DNA of 64,000 bases from CAIWHR01 sp963843595 (GCA_963843595.1 CAWJLG010000010.1:62001-126000); one strand, 5' to 3'. Shown: positions 27,952 to 37,937, counted from the stretch's first letter. Program-made: numbers and translations. Notes: generated from the letters alone by a model not told the origin.

Positions 27952-27967
27952 CAGCCAACACGGTTAC

Positions 27968-28360
27968 TCAGAGCGCGTTCATCACCCGCACCAGACGGGC
28001 GCGGACCTCGTTGGCGAGCGGTTCGACCTCGGCACGACCGACGAGGCGGAACAGCGGCAGCGGGTCCAGGAACTCGACGTTGACCCGACCGCCCGCGTCC
28101 TGCCGGACCACGACGTTGCACGGCAGCAGGAGACCGATCGCAGCTTCTGCGTCGATCGCCTGCGCGGCGAACGGCGGGTTGCACGCGCCGAGGATCCGGT
28201 ACGGCGGCATGTCCTTGTCGAGCTTCTTCTTCATCGTCGCGGCCACGTCGATGTCGGTGAGCACGCCGAAGCCTTCCTTGGCGAGTTCCTGCGTGACGCG
28301 GTCGACCGCCTGGACGAAGGGCAGGGCGACCGTCTTGCCGAAGCCGTAGTTGTTTTGCAT
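27968..28360 (-). CDS. DUF302 domain protein
   Basis: 130 aa. The pattern FVQAVDRVTQELAKEGFGVL then a middle ILGACNPPFAAQAI and a C-terminal LPCNVVVR is the DUF302 fold, a small alpha/beta domain without a firm function. The ATG at 28360 has GGGAG upstream; a ten-residue extension is rejected. It is the last gene on its strand before the IS element, whose right end lies within 16 bases of its stop codon. Confidence 0.88.
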   Translation of the reverse strand: MQNNYGFGKTVALPFVQAVDRVTQELAKEGFGVLTDIDVAATMKKKLDKDMPPYRILGACNPPFAAQAIDAEAAIGLLLPCNVVVRQDAGGRVNVEFLDPLPLFRLVGRAEVEPLANEVRARLVRVMNAL

Positions 28361-28441
28361 GGAGAATGCTCCCGGGTCAACAAAAGACAATGATGCGATT
28401 CGACGGCCGGAACGTCGGTGACCTGGATCACCCAGTGCGGC

Positions 28442-28882
28442 TCAGCGTGGTGCCGCCTCCCCGACGGTGCAGGGGCGTACGACGACGACCGTCGCCTCGG
28501 CGACGGGACCGATCAGCGCCTCCATCGGACGACAGCGATCGTCCCAGCACAGGGTGTAATCGCGCGTGTACGTCGAGCGTGCGAGATTCAATTCCGGAAC
28601 GCGGGTCGCCGGACGCCACGTCCACCATCCGTCGCGCAATACGGCGTCCGGCGGCGGTTCCATCCCGGCGCCCGATCCCTGGACACGCGCGGCGTCCAGC
28701 CTGAGCTCGGTGCCCGTGACGCGGTAGCGTTCCTCCCAGCGCGTCTTCTGCACCGAGTGCTCCCACGCGAGCGTGAATTCGGGTCCCGGAAGCGTCGAGC
28801 GCACCACGCCGGCGACGAGAAGGCAGACCGGGTGCACCGCGGGAAAGGACTCGATTGCCGGCCCGTCAGGCGCGGGCGGCAC
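28442..28882 (-). CDS. DUF1850 protein linked to TRAP-TAXI transport
   Basis: 146 aa. The motif FTLAWEHSVQKTRWEERYRV and the later LCWDDRC are typical of DUF1850, a family found almost always beside TAXI-type TRAP permeases. A hydrophobic N-terminus (VCLLVAGVVR) suggests export. Its start overlaps the end of the permease by 17 bases, so it belongs to the same operon. A role as an accessory periplasmic part is inferred from this association only. Confidence 0.8.
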   Translation of the reverse strand: MPPAPDGPAIESFPAVHPVCLLVAGVVRSTLPGPEFTLAWEHSVQKTRWEERYRVTGTELRLDAARVQGSGAGMEPPPDAVLRDGWWTWRPATRVPELNLARSTYTRDYTLCWDDRCRPMEALIGPVAEATVVVVRPCTVGEAAPR

Positions 28883-30968
28883 CCGCCGGGCGGCGTGTCC
28901 GGTAGAAGTGCCACGCCAGGAACGCGGCGACCAGTGCGAACCCGGCTTCGTCGGTCATCGGCAGTGCGGCCACGAGCAGCGCGGCCGAAGCGAACGCGAG
29001 CAACGCGCTCCCATGGGCGGAGCGGCCCGCGCAGGAATCCGATCGCCGCGCCACCCCAGAGGCCGATCGCCACGACCGCCTTGAACACGATATAGACGAC
29101 CGCGAGGACCGAGAGTTGCCCGGCGGTGTCCGGCTGCAGCATCAGCGCCGGATCGTAGACCGCCATGTACGGAATGACGAATCCGGCGATCGCGATGTGC
29201 GTGGCCTTCCAGCCCGTGCGCATCGGCGAGGCCTTCGAGATCGACGCCGCCGCGAACGCGGCGAGCGCGACGGGCGGGGTCAGATCGGCCATGATCCCGA
29301 AGTAGAAGACGAACATGTGCGACACGATCAGCGGCACGCCAAGCTTGAGCAGCGCCGGCGCGGCGATCGCGCTGGTGATGATGTAGTTGGGGATCGTCGG
29401 AATGCCCATGCCGAGCACGAGGCAGACGAGCATCGTCAGCACCAGCGAGGCGAACAGGCTCTTCGCGCCGATGGTCAGCACGAAGTCCGCGAAGTTCGAG
29501 GCCGCGCCGGTCAGCGTCAGGACGCCGATGATCACGCCGACGATCGCGCACGCCATCCCGACCGGCAGTGCCTGTTTCGCGCCGTCGATCAGGCTGCCGC
29601 GCATGATGCGCAGCGTCTCGCGTCCGCCCTTGACGACGAAATTGATCGCCACGAGCAGCGCGATCGTGACGATGATCGGCCCGATGCCATACTCGAAGAA
29701 GCTGGCGGTGACGAGACCCAGCGCGATCCAGAACACGACGCGGAAGGTCATCGAGTGGAAGCCGGCGGCGATGCCGACGCCGAGGATCAGCATGGCCGTG
29801 AGCGCGAGGCCGATGATGCCCGCGAACATCGGCGTGAAGCCGTAGAACAGCATGTACACGAGCACGGCGAGCGGCAGCGCAGGTACCACTTCTGCCGCAT
29901 CGCATCCCACGGATTGGGGCAATCGGCCTTCGGCAGGCCGAGCAGTCCGGCCCGGCCGGCCTCGAGGTGCACCATCCAGAACGCGGTGACGTAATAGAGG
30001 ATCGCGGGCACGACGGCGGCCTTCACGATCGTCACGTAGGGCAGGTTCAGCGTCTCGGCCATGATGAATGCGACCGCACCCATCACCGGCGGCATGATCT
30101 GGCCGCCCATGCTGGAGGTCGCTTCGACCGCGCCGGCGAACACCGGGGCATAGCCGAAGCGCTTCATCAGCGGAATCGTGAACTGGCCGGTGGTGAGCAC
30201 GTTTGCGACACCGGAGCCGGAGATCGTGCCCATCAGGCCCGAGGAGATCACGGCCACCTTCGCGGGGCCGCCGCGCGCGTGACCGACGAAGCCCAGGGCG
30301 ATGTTGTTGAACAGGTTCACCATGCCGGCGTGCTCGAGGAAGCTGCCGAAGAGGATGAACAGGAAGATGTAGGTGGCCGACACCAGCGTCGGGATACCGA
30401 AAATGCCTTCGGTGCCGAGGAAGAGCTGCCCGACGATCTGGTCGAATCCGTAGCCACGGTGGGCGACGAGCGACGGCAGGTACTGACCGAACAGCCCGTA
30501 GGCGAGGAACGTCGCGCAGATGATCGGCAGCGCAAGGCCCAGGATGCGCCGTGCGCCTTCGAATACCAGGATGATGAAGAGCGTGCCGACGACGAGGTCT
30601 GCGGTGCTCGGGTCGCCCGAACGCTGGATCAGGTCCCCCTCGAACACCAGGTGGTACAGCGCCAGACCGAACGCGAGCGCGGCGAGCGCATAGTCGTAGG
30701 TCGCGATGCGATGGCGGTCGGCGGACTTCGCGATCGGGTGGATCAGAAACGCGAGCGTCAGCACGAAGCCGACGTGGATCGACCGTGTCGGCAGGCTGGA
30801 GAGCGGCGAGAACGCCGCGATGATGATCTGATAGCTGGAGAACGCCAGCGCGACCGCCATGACCGCCATGGCGGCAAAGCCCCTGAGTTCGCGCTTGACC
30901 CCGTGCTCTTCGAATGCCGCTTCCGCCGCTTGCACGTGCACCGGCTGCACTTCGGGCGCCGTCGCCAT
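28866..30968 (-). pseudogene. TRAP transporter 4TM/12TM fusion permease, two frameshifts
   Basis: About 700 aa in three frame segments. The N-terminal part (30968 to about 29880) includes the small-permease-like helices and GTISGSGVANVLTTG with GGQIMPPVMGA. A -1 shift near 29879 (KWYLR to LPLAVLVYMLF) leads to the second half with GMGIPTIPNYIIT and a +1 shift near 29004 (WER to LLAFASAALL) leads to the stop. The two shifts cancel, so the total length is a multiple of three. Fused TRAP permeases import organic acids with Na+ and a TAXI receptor. The breaks may be sequence errors. Confidence 0.85.
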
Positions 30969-31092
30969 TCTTCCTCCTCGGGGACGTTCTACTGCGCTGT
31001 CGCGGCGACGGGGTCCGGCGCGCGCCGGCTCGCGCCGCGACGAACGCAGAAAGCGGGGCCGCGCGGGCCCTCGCGAGCCACGCGCCGGCGTG

Positions 31093-32055
31093 CTACTTGA
31101 TGAGTCCGACTTCCTTGTAGTAGCGCTCGGCGCCCGGGTGCAGCGGCAGCGGCATGCCCTCGAGAGCCGTCTTGAGGTTGATCGCCTTGGCGGCGGAGTG
31201 CGCGGCGACCAGCTGGTCGAGGCTCGTCCACAGCGCCTTGGTCATGCCGTAGACGGTGTCGTTGCTCACGCCGTCGTGGGTGACGAGGTAGTTCTGGATC
31301 GCCGCGGTCGGCACGTCGGCGGTCTGCCCCTTGTAGGTGTTCGCCGGAATCGACGCCGCGAGATAGGCCGGGTCGTTGGTCTTCTTGACGACGTCGGCAG
31401 GAATCGGGACGACGACGATGTCGACCGACGTCGCGAGGTCGCGCAGCGAGGCGACACCGAGGCCGGCCGATTGCAGCGTGACGTCGAGCTGGCGGTTCTT
31501 CATGAGCTCGACCGATTCGCCGAAGGGCAGGTACTCGACTTTCGCGAAGTCCTTGTAGGTGATGCCGGCCGCCTCGAGGATCGCCCGCGCGTTGAGCTCG
31601 GTCCCCGACTTCGGCGCGCCGACGGAGATCTTCTTGCCCTTGAGATCGGCGAGCGTCTTGATGCCGGCGTCGGCGCGGGCGACGATCTGGACATAATTCG
31701 GATAGATCGCCGCCACACCGCGAAGCTTCTTCAACGGCGTCTTGAATCCGGCTTCCTCGTTGCCCTTCCAAGCGTCGGACAACGAATCGCCGAGCGTGAA
31801 CGCGAGCTCTCCGCGGCCCGCCTGGAGCAGGTTGAGGTTCTCGACCGACGCCTTCGTCGCCTGGACCGCCGTCTTCACCCCGGGCATCGCCTTGCCGATG
31901 TTGTTCGCGAGCGCAACCCCGAGCGGATAGTAGACGCCGCTGGTGCCGCCGGTGAGCACGTTGATGAACGTGTCGGCGGCGGCGGCGGGTGCCGCGATTC
32001 CGAGCCAGAGGGCGAGCGGCGCGAACGAGACGAGCTTGCGAAGCATGCGGATCAT
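31093..32055 (-). CDS. TAXI-family TRAP solute receptor
   Basis: 320 aa periplasmic binding protein. Signal peptide at residues 1-28 (APAAAA), then the TAXI signature INVLTGGTSGVYYPLGVALA. A GGAGGA lies 5 bases before the ATG at 32055. It captures a small organic acid, possibly glutamate or a 2-oxoglutarate-like ligand, and hands it to the permease encoded 124 bases downstream. The ligand is not predictable. Intact, unlike its permease. Confidence 0.93.
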   Translation of the reverse strand: MIRMLRKLVSFAPLALWLGIAAPAAAADTFINVLTGGTSGVYYPLGVALANNIGKAMPGVKTAVQATKASVENLNLLQAGRGELAFTLGDSLSDAWKGNEEAGFKTPLKKLRGVAAIYPNYVQIVARADAGIKTLADLKGKKISVGAPKSGTELNARAILEAAGITYKDFAKVEYLPFGESVELMKNRQLDVTLQSAGLGVASLRDLATSVDIVVVPIPADVVKKTNDPAYLAASIPANTYKGQTADVPTAAIQNYLVTHDGVSNDTVYGMTKALWTSLDQLVAAHSAAKAINLKTALEGMPLPLHPGAERYYKEVGLIK

Positions 32056-32214
32056 GAGTCCTCCAGAAGAGCTGCCAAGACGAATTCCGCCGCGATCCGG
32101 CAGGCACTGGCGCCGGGCGGTCTGTCGGTGGATTATAGCGCAGCCCTTCGGCGCGCCCGGGCACCGGTCGCTGCCGTCGTGCCGGCGCGACCGACCGGCG
32201 GGAGGCAGCTCATC

Positions 32215-32640
32215 ATGCGCAATGTCGATCGACTCTTCGAGCGCTACGGCGAATCGCATCGCCATCCGACCAACAAGGCGATCCACTGGATCTGCGTGCC
32301 GCTGATCACGTGGAGCGTGCTCGCGCTGTTCTGGTCCGCATCGCCCGTGGCGGCGTACGTGTTCATCGCGGCCGCGCTCGCGTTCTACTGCTGGCTCTCG
32401 CTGTCCATCGCCGTCGGCATGCTTGCCGTCACCGCGGTCATGGTCTACCCATTGACCGTGTTGAAGACGAACACATTGACGGTCGCCATCGTCGTGTTCG
32501 TGGTCGCCTGGATCGGTCAGTTCATCGGGCACCGGATCGAAGGAAGGAAGCCGTCGTTCTTCGACGACGTGAAATTCCTGCTGGTGGGGCCGGCGTGGCT
32601 GCTCGCCGACGTCTACCGGCGGCTCGGCATTCGCTACTGA
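32215..32640 (+). CDS. DUF962/Mpo1-like membrane protein
   Basis: 141 aa. Starts MRNVDRLFERYGESHRHPTN, then IHWICVPLI and three or four helices (to about residue 110), then PSFFDDVKFLLVGPAWLLAD. This is the YGL010w/Mpo1 family; the yeast protein is an Fe2+-dependent dioxygenase in alpha-oxidation of 2-hydroxy fatty acids. The conserved histidines are visible. GGGAGG lies about 8 bases before the ATG. Divergent from the TAXI receptor. Confidence 0.88.
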   Translation: MRNVDRLFERYGESHRHPTNKAIHWICVPLITWSVLALFWSASPVAAYVFIAAALAFYCWLSLSIAVGMLAVTAVMVYPLTVLKTNTLTVAIVVFVVAWIGQFIGHRIEGRKPSFFDDVKFLLVGPAWLLADVYRRLGIRY

Positions 32641-32663
32641 CCGGATGTGCCCGGCCGCCGGGC

Positions 32664-33869
32664 TCAGCCGACGACGCTGATCTTCGCGTCGGCAAGTGCC
32701 CGATGCAGGCTGCGCACGTGGTCGTGGCCGGTGGTTTCGACGACGCAGATCACGCGCACGGCAGAAAGGTCGGGCCCCGAGAACGCGCGATCGTGCACGA
32801 TCTCGTTGATCGAGGCCCCGGTCGACGCGATCACTTCGGCGAGCCGGGCGAGACCGCCCGGACGATCGCTGATCGACACCGTGAAGCGGGCGAGGCGGCC
32901 ATCGGCGACGAGGCCGGTCTCGATGACGCGGTCGAGCATCGTGAGGTCGATGTTGCCGCCGCACAGGACGAGCACGACTTTCCTGCCCTTCAGGTGTTCG
33001 AGCTTGCCGGCGAGGAAAGCGGCCAGCGGCGTCGCGCCGGCGCCTTCGACGACGCTCTTTTCGAGTTCGACGAGGCGCAGGATGGCGAGCGCGATCGATC
33101 CCTCGTCGACGGTGACGACGTCGTCCACGACGCGCTGCAGCACCGCGAAAGGCAGCGCGCCGAGCTGCTCGACGGCGAGGCCGTCGGCCAGCGTTGGCAA
33201 GAGTGCGAACGGCACCGGACGGCCGGCGGCCAGAGCGGCAACGAGGCACTGCGCGTGCTCCGGTTCGACGGCGACGACGCGGGCCTGCGGCTTCTTCGCG
33301 CGCATCACCGTGCCAATGCCCGACAGCAGGCCGCCGCCGCCGACCGGCACGACGATGGCGTCGAGATCGGGTGTCTGCTCGAGGATCTCGAGGGCCATCG
33401 TGCCCTGGCCCGCCATCACGTCCGCGTTGTCGAACGGATGGATGAACGTGAGGCCGTCGCGCTCGGCCAACGCTTCGGCGCGCGCGCGCGCCTCGGCGAG
33501 GTCATTGCCGTGCAGGACGACGTTGGCCCCGAGCTGCCGGCAATTGGTGACCTTGATCAGCGCCGCGAACTTCGGCATCACGACCGTCGTGGGGATGCCG
33601 AGCAATCCACCGTGGTAGGCGATGCCCTGCGCGTGATTGCCGGCGGACGCGGCGATCACGCCGCGCGCGCGTTGTTCGGGGGAGAGCAGCAGAAGCGCAT
33701 TGCGCGCACCGCGTTCCTTGAAGCTGCCGGTGCGCTGCAGATAGTCGAGCTTGCAAAAGACGTGCGCGCCGGTGAGCTGCGACAGCGGGATGGATTCGAC
33801 GCACGGCGACAGGTAGACGCCGCCGGCGATGCGCTCGCGGGCGGCCTCGACGTCGGCGAGCGTGATCAT
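32664..33869 (-). CDS. ilvA: Threonine ammonia-lyase (threonine dehydratase)
   Basis: 401 aa. PLP enzyme making 2-oxobutanoate from threonine. The Schiff-base Lys is in QRTGSFKERGA, the phosphate loop is PVGGGGLLSGIG, and a C-terminal ACT-like domain starts near residue 325 (RFTVSISDRPGGLARLAEVI). The 400-aa length with one ACT fits the shorter IlvA/TdcB type. Its start overlaps the stop of the upstream phosphohexomutase gene (TGATG). Confidence 0.93.
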   Translation of the reverse strand: MITLADVEAARERIAGGVYLSPCVESIPLSQLTGAHVFCKLDYLQRTGSFKERGARNALLLLSPEQRARGVIAASAGNHAQGIAYHGGLLGIPTTVVMPKFAALIKVTNCRQLGANVVLHGNDLAEARARAEALAERDGLTFIHPFDNADVMAGQGTMALEILEQTPDLDAIVVPVGGGGLLSGIGTVMRAKKPQARVVAVEPEHAQCLVAALAAGRPVPFALLPTLADGLAVEQLGALPFAVLQRVVDDVVTVDEGSIALAILRLVELEKSVVEGAGATPLAAFLAGKLEHLKGRKVVLVLCGGNIDLTMLDRVIETGLVADGRLARFTVSISDRPGGLARLAEVIASTGASINEIVHDRAFSGPDLSAVRVICVVETTGHDHVRSLHRALADAKISVVG

Positions 33870-35239
33870 CAGAACGGCAGCACGATGCCGGGTTTCGCGG
33901 CGGTCAGCACGCGTCGGAACTCGCCCTTGATGCGTTCGAGGGCGGCGGCGTTGTCGGCTTCGAAGCGCAGCACGATCACCGGCGTCGTGTTCGAACCGCG
34001 GGCGAGGCCGAAGCCGTCCGGATATTCGACCCGCAGGCCGTCGATGCGGATCACGTCGGTGGCGCCCGGGAATTCCGCGGTTTCGCCGAGCTTCGCGACC
34101 AGCGCATGGTGCTCACCCTCGGCGCAGGCGACCTGCAGCTCGGGCGTCGAGACGGCGTCGGGCAGCGCATCCAGAATGGCGGAGGGATTCGAGTGCCGCG
34201 ACAGGATCTCCAGCAGCCGCGCACCGGCATAGAGACCGTCGTCGAAGCCGAACCAGCGCTCCTTGAAGAACGTGTGCCCGCTCATCTCGCCGGCGAGCGC
34301 CGCGCCGACCTCCTTCATCTTCCCCTTGATCAGCGAATGGCCGGTCTTCCACAGCAGCGGCTTGCCGCCGTGGCGCCTGATCCACGGCCCGAGATTGCGG
34401 GTCGACTTGACGTCGTAGATGACCGTGGCCCCCGGTGCGCGGGTGAGCACGTCGGCGGCGAACAGCATGAGCTGCCGGTCGGGGTAGATGTTGTGTCCGT
34501 CCTTGGTCACCACGCCGAGTCGGTCGCCGTCGCCATCGAAGGCGAGCCCCAGCTCGTGCTGACCCTTGGCGAGCACCGCCATCAGGTCCGCGAGATTCTC
34601 CGGGTGCGAAGGATCGGGATGGTGGTTCGGAAACGTGCCGTCGACGTCGCAGAACATCTCGGTGACGGTGCAGCCGAGGCGCCGGTACAGCGTGCCGGCA
34701 AACGCACCCGCGACGCCGTTGCCGGCATCGACGGCGATCGTCATCGGCCGCACCAGTTTGACGTCACCCACGATGCGGTCGAGGTACGCGGTCACGATGT
34801 CGGCCGTGCGATAGGTACCGGCGCCGGTGGCAAGCCGCCCGGCGTCGATCCGCGTTTTCAGCGCGACGATGTCGGCGCCCGACAGCGTTTCGCCGGCGAC
34901 CACCATCTTGAGCCCGTTGTAGTCGGGCGGATTGTGGCTGCCGGTCACCATCACGCTGCACTGCGTGTCCAGATGCTGAGCCGCGAAATACGTCATCGGC
35001 GTCACGACCATGCCGACGTCGATGACGTTGGCACCGGAGGCGCGGATGCCGTCGGCGAGCGCGCCCGCGAGTTCGGGTCCTGACAGCCGGCCGTCGCGGC
35101 CGATGACGAGGGTGTCGCGGCCGCGCTCCTGCGCGAGCGAGCCCAGCGCCTGCCCGACGGCGCGCACGATCGAGGACGTGAGCGTCTTGCCGACGACGCC
35201 TCGGATGTCATAGGCCTTGAAGATTTCGGAGGGAAGCAT
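33869..35239 (-). CDS. Phosphomannomutase/phosphoglucomutase (AlgC-like)
   Basis: 456 aa, four-domain alpha-D-phosphohexomutase. N-terminal KAYDIRGVVGKTL, the phosphoserine loop MVTGSHNPPDYNG, the metal loop DGDGDRLG, the sugar loop GEMSGH and the C-terminal phosphate loop (RGSNTTP). It interconverts mannose or glucose 1- and 6-phosphates for polysaccharide synthesis. Overlaps ilvA by one base and probably shares its transcript, although the functions differ. Confidence 0.95.
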   Translation of the reverse strand: MLPSEIFKAYDIRGVVGKTLTSSIVRAVGQALGSLAQERGRDTLVIGRDGRLSGPELAGALADGIRASGANVIDVGMVVTPMTYFAAQHLDTQCSVMVTGSHNPPDYNGLKMVVAGETLSGADIVALKTRIDAGRLATGAGTYRTADIVTAYLDRIVGDVKLVRPMTIAVDAGNGVAGAFAGTLYRRLGCTVTEMFCDVDGTFPNHHPDPSHPENLADLMAVLAKGQHELGLAFDGDGDRLGVVTKDGHNIYPDRQLMLFAADVLTRAPGATVIYDVKSTRNLGPWIRRHGGKPLLWKTGHSLIKGKMKEVGAALAGEMSGHTFFKERWFGFDDGLYAGARLLEILSRHSNPSAILDALPDAVSTPELQVACAEGEHHALVAKLGETAEFPGATDVIRIDGLRVEYPDGFGLARGSNTTPVIVLRFEADNAAALERIKGEFRRVLTAAKPGIVLPF

Positions 35240-35300
35240 GATCGATGATCGGAGCGAAAGAGTGGAAACGCCGGAGAGAAGGCTGGGACGAGCGAGACGG

Positions 35301-36317
35301 TCACTCGCCGCGCAGGAAGAAGTCTAGCAGCCGGCGGGGCAACCAATCGTGACCGCCGGGAAAGGCACCGGCGACAAACCCCGAATGCCCGCCATTGCGC
35401 GGCTGTTCGAGCACGACGTGGCGACTCGCGTCGTCGGCACCGGGCAGCGAATGCGCAGGGACGAACGGGTCATTCGTGGCGTTGAGGACGAGTGTCGGGA
35501 TGCCGATGGCAGGCAGCCAGGGTTTCGATGACGCGCGTCGCCAGTAATCCGTTGCTCCGGCAAAGCCGTGCAAGGGCGCCGTGACCACGTCGTCGAAGTC
35601 GAACATCGTCCGGGCGCGGCGGATGGCCGCTTCGTCGAGCGTACCCGGGAACCGCCGCGCCATGGCGATGCCCTTGGGGATCAGCGTGGCCAGGAAATGG
35701 CGGGTGTAGATGCGATTGAGGCCCTCGCCGATCGCCTTTCCGGCCGCCGTCAGGTCGAGCGGCGTCGATATCGCCGCGGCGGCCGTGACGGTGCGCGCGG
35801 CCTCGGCGCCGGCGCGGCCGAGCCAGTTGAGCAGCGCGCTGCCGCCGAGGGACACGCCGACGGTGAACACGGTCGTCGCCGGCGGCACGCGCGCGCGGAT
35901 GGCGTCGAGCATGGCTCCGACTTCCTCGTGGTCGCCCGAGTGATACGCGCGCGGCCGGTGGTTGAGTTCGCCGCCGCATCCGCGGAAATGCGGGATGACG
36001 CCACGCCAGCCGAGCGTTCCCGCCGCGGCCATCAGCGCTCGGGCGTAGTGCGAGCCCGAACTTCCTTCCAGTCCATGGATCAGCGCGATCAGTGGCGCAT
36101 CGGCAGAGGCCGCCTCGGAGCCTGGCGGTTCGGTCCAGTCGAAATCCCAGAAATCCTCGTCGGGCGTGGCGACGCGTTCGCGCCGGTAGACGACCGCGGC
36201 TCGGGGCAGGAAGTACGGATAGATCGTCTGCGCGTGGCCGCCCGGCAACCACCACGGCCCGCGATAGTCGCCGGGCGAGAGTGGCGCGTGAGCGCGGGTC
36301 ACGCGGGCCGAAGGCAC
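35301..36317 (-). CDS. YheT-like alpha/beta hydrolase
   Basis: 338 aa from a GTG at 36317; a second GTG at 36302 is possible. Family motifs: WLPGGHAQTIYPYFL at the N-terminus, LIHGLEGSSGSHY, the nucleophile in VGVSLGGSALLNW, an Asp in ATNDPFVP and the His in NGGHSGF. YheT proteins are hydrolases of unknown physiological substrate. The start lies 17 bases after the CYTH-CHAD stop, so the two may be co-transcribed. Confidence 0.9.
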   Translation of the reverse strand: MPSARVTRAHAPLSPGDYRGPWWLPGGHAQTIYPYFLPRAAVVYRRERVATPDEDFWDFDWTEPPGSEAASADAPLIALIHGLEGSSGSHYARALMAAAGTLGWRGVIPHFRGCGGELNHRPRAYHSGDHEEVGAMLDAIRARVPPATTVFTVGVSLGGSALLNWLGRAGAEAARTVTAAAAISTPLDLTAAGKAIGEGLNRIYTRHFLATLIPKGIAMARRFPGTLDEAAIRRARTMFDFDDVVTAPLHGFAGATDYWRRASSKPWLPAIGIPTLVLNATNDPFVPAHSLPGADDASRHVVLEQPRNGGHSGFVAGAFPGGHDWLPRRLLDFFLRGE

Positions 36318-36333
36318 GACGTGCTGGACATCG

Positions 36334-37905
36334 TCAGTTCCGCACCCAGAAACGACGCGTGGCGCGGAACCGGTCCCATGCTGCAGCGAGTTCGGGCTCC
36401 AGCGCAGCCGCCTGCGCGGCAACCCAGCCCTGCACGGCACCGGCGGTGACCGCGTCCTGGGGGCCAGCGATTTCCGCCGCGAGGCGCGCGGCCGTGGCGG
36501 CATCGTTGTACCGGCCGAGCGCGTCCTGCAGGCGCGCGAGTGCCTTGAGGTACGGGCGGGCGCGCTTCGGCGGAAACAGCGGTGCGAAGAACTCGGCGGC
36601 ATAGCGCATCTTCTTCGCCGCGATGCGCGCGGCGTGCCGCTCTTCCGGTGTGCCCCCGACGAGCGCGTCGCCCCGATGCTCGAGCTTGTGGTGCCGGCGG
36701 TCCAGAAGTTCGGCGGCGAACGATCGTGCCGGAATGGAGAGCGGGTCGGTGCCGTCCGCGGAAGGCACTGCACCGAGTCGCGGCGTCGACGCGAACGCGC
36801 CTGACGCGAGCAGCAGCTGGGTGAACCACGCGGCGCGTACCGACTCGCGCGCGAAGACTCGCGCGGCGCGTCGTCGCGCTGCGAGCCTTGCACGCATGCG
36901 CTTCAGGCCGGGAACTCTCGCCGGATCGCGGCCGAACCATGCGGTCAGGGGAGGCAGCGTCTGGGTCGCGAAGACGTCCCAGTCGCGCGCCGGACCCAAT
37001 GCATCGGCGAGCGCCCGGGTCGCGACGACAAGCGGATCGAGGCGGTGCGCCGGCACGACGGGCGAGATCAGCGCGAAACAGGAGCGCAGGCGGCGGGTGC
37101 CGATCCGCATCTGATGCACCCACTCCGGATCGTCGTCGGCGACAAGGCCCGCGGCGTTGCCGGCGATCTGGTCCAGGCATTCGCGCAGAATCGTCGCGAG
37201 TGCCGCCGCGGCATCGGCGTTCCGCGAACGCGTCGAGTCCACGGCGTGCACCGGCTGGTCCCATCCGTCCGGCCGATCCTGCACCAGCGCGAGACCGCGC
37301 TGCGCCTTGTTGGCGACGCCAATGGCCAGCGGCCAGCGCTCGGACAGCGCCCGGCCGAGTTCGAACAGGCGCACCGGGTCCCCCGCCTCGAGTTCGATCT
37401 CGATCTCGGCGATCGGAACGGCACGCCGCCCCTTCGCGCGGATCGTGCCGACGTCGATGGCGAGGGTTGCGAAGGTGCCATCGTCGAATTCGAGGGGAAC
37501 GCTCGTGCGTTCGAAATCGGTGGTGAATCGGGGAGCGAGCTCGCCCTTGCGGTGTGCCTTCAGTAATGGCTTGCGCCATGGCGTCTGCGCGAGATGCTGC
37601 GGGTCGAGCGCCGCGCGCGCCACCGGCGCTTCGAACTCGCCGCGCGCATGCAGGCCCGCGCCCGCCGCGTCGAGCGGCGGCCCTTTCACGGTCTGGAGCC
37701 AGTGCGTGCCGGCGCGGCGCAGCCGCAACGCGATTTGCTCGCGCGCCAACCGGAAATCGGGTGTATCGAAATAGGTGCTGACGAGCCGGGTGCGCCGCGC
37801 GCGACCACGTTTGACGGCAACCAGCGCGGGATCACGCAAGAGCTGCGGCAGCCGCGCCACGGCCGCGGAATCGAGCGCCAGCTTGAGTTCGATTTCCGCA
37901 GTCAC
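36334..37905 (-). CDS. CYTH-CHAD domain protein (inorganic polyphosphate-related)
   Basis: 523 aa. The GTG at 37905 puts the CYTH ExExK motif (EIELKLAL) at the N-terminus as expected; residues beyond in the open frame are rejected. The CYTH triphosphate tunnel domain covers about 1-200 and the helical CHAD domain about 225-523 with HQMRIGTRRLRS and AAKKMRYAAEF. Such proteins hydrolyse triphosphate or bind polyphosphate. It lies 32 bases after DAHP synthase. Confidence 0.9.
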   Translation of the reverse strand: MTAEIELKLALDSAAVARLPQLLRDPALVAVKRGRARRTRLVSTYFDTPDFRLAREQIALRLRRAGTHWLQTVKGPPLDAAGAGLHARGEFEAPVARAALDPQHLAQTPWRKPLLKAHRKGELAPRFTTDFERTSVPLEFDDGTFATLAIDVGTIRAKGRRAVPIAEIEIELEAGDPVRLFELGRALSERWPLAIGVANKAQRGLALVQDRPDGWDQPVHAVDSTRSRNADAAAALATILRECLDQIAGNAAGLVADDDPEWVHQMRIGTRRLRSCFALISPVVPAHRLDPLVVATRALADALGPARDWDVFATQTLPPLTAWFGRDPARVPGLKRMRARLAARRRAARVFARESVRAAWFTQLLLASGAFASTPRLGAVPSADGTDPLSIPARSFAAELLDRRHHKLEHRGDALVGGTPEERHAARIAAKKMRYAAEFFAPLFPPKRARPYLKALARLQDALGRYNDAATAARLAAEIAGPQDAVTAGAVQGWVAAQAAALEPELAAAWDRFRATRRFWVRN

Positions 37906-37937
37906 GACCGGGCGTTCTGGAGCGGCCCCAAGCAGCG

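Larger units (their letters stand above)
26718..27967 (+). mobile_element. IS110-family insertion sequence (outer limits not fixed)
   Basis: The interval given is the maximum between the stop codons of the two convergent neighbours (NUDIX and DUF302). It holds one DEDD transposase and about 265 bases of non-coding DNA on its left, but only 16 bases on its right. This asymmetry fits the IS110 subgroup, where the structured guide RNA is on the left. Elements of this family normally have no clear terminal inverted repeats and I could not fix the ends. No other copy is in the window. Confidence 0.75.
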
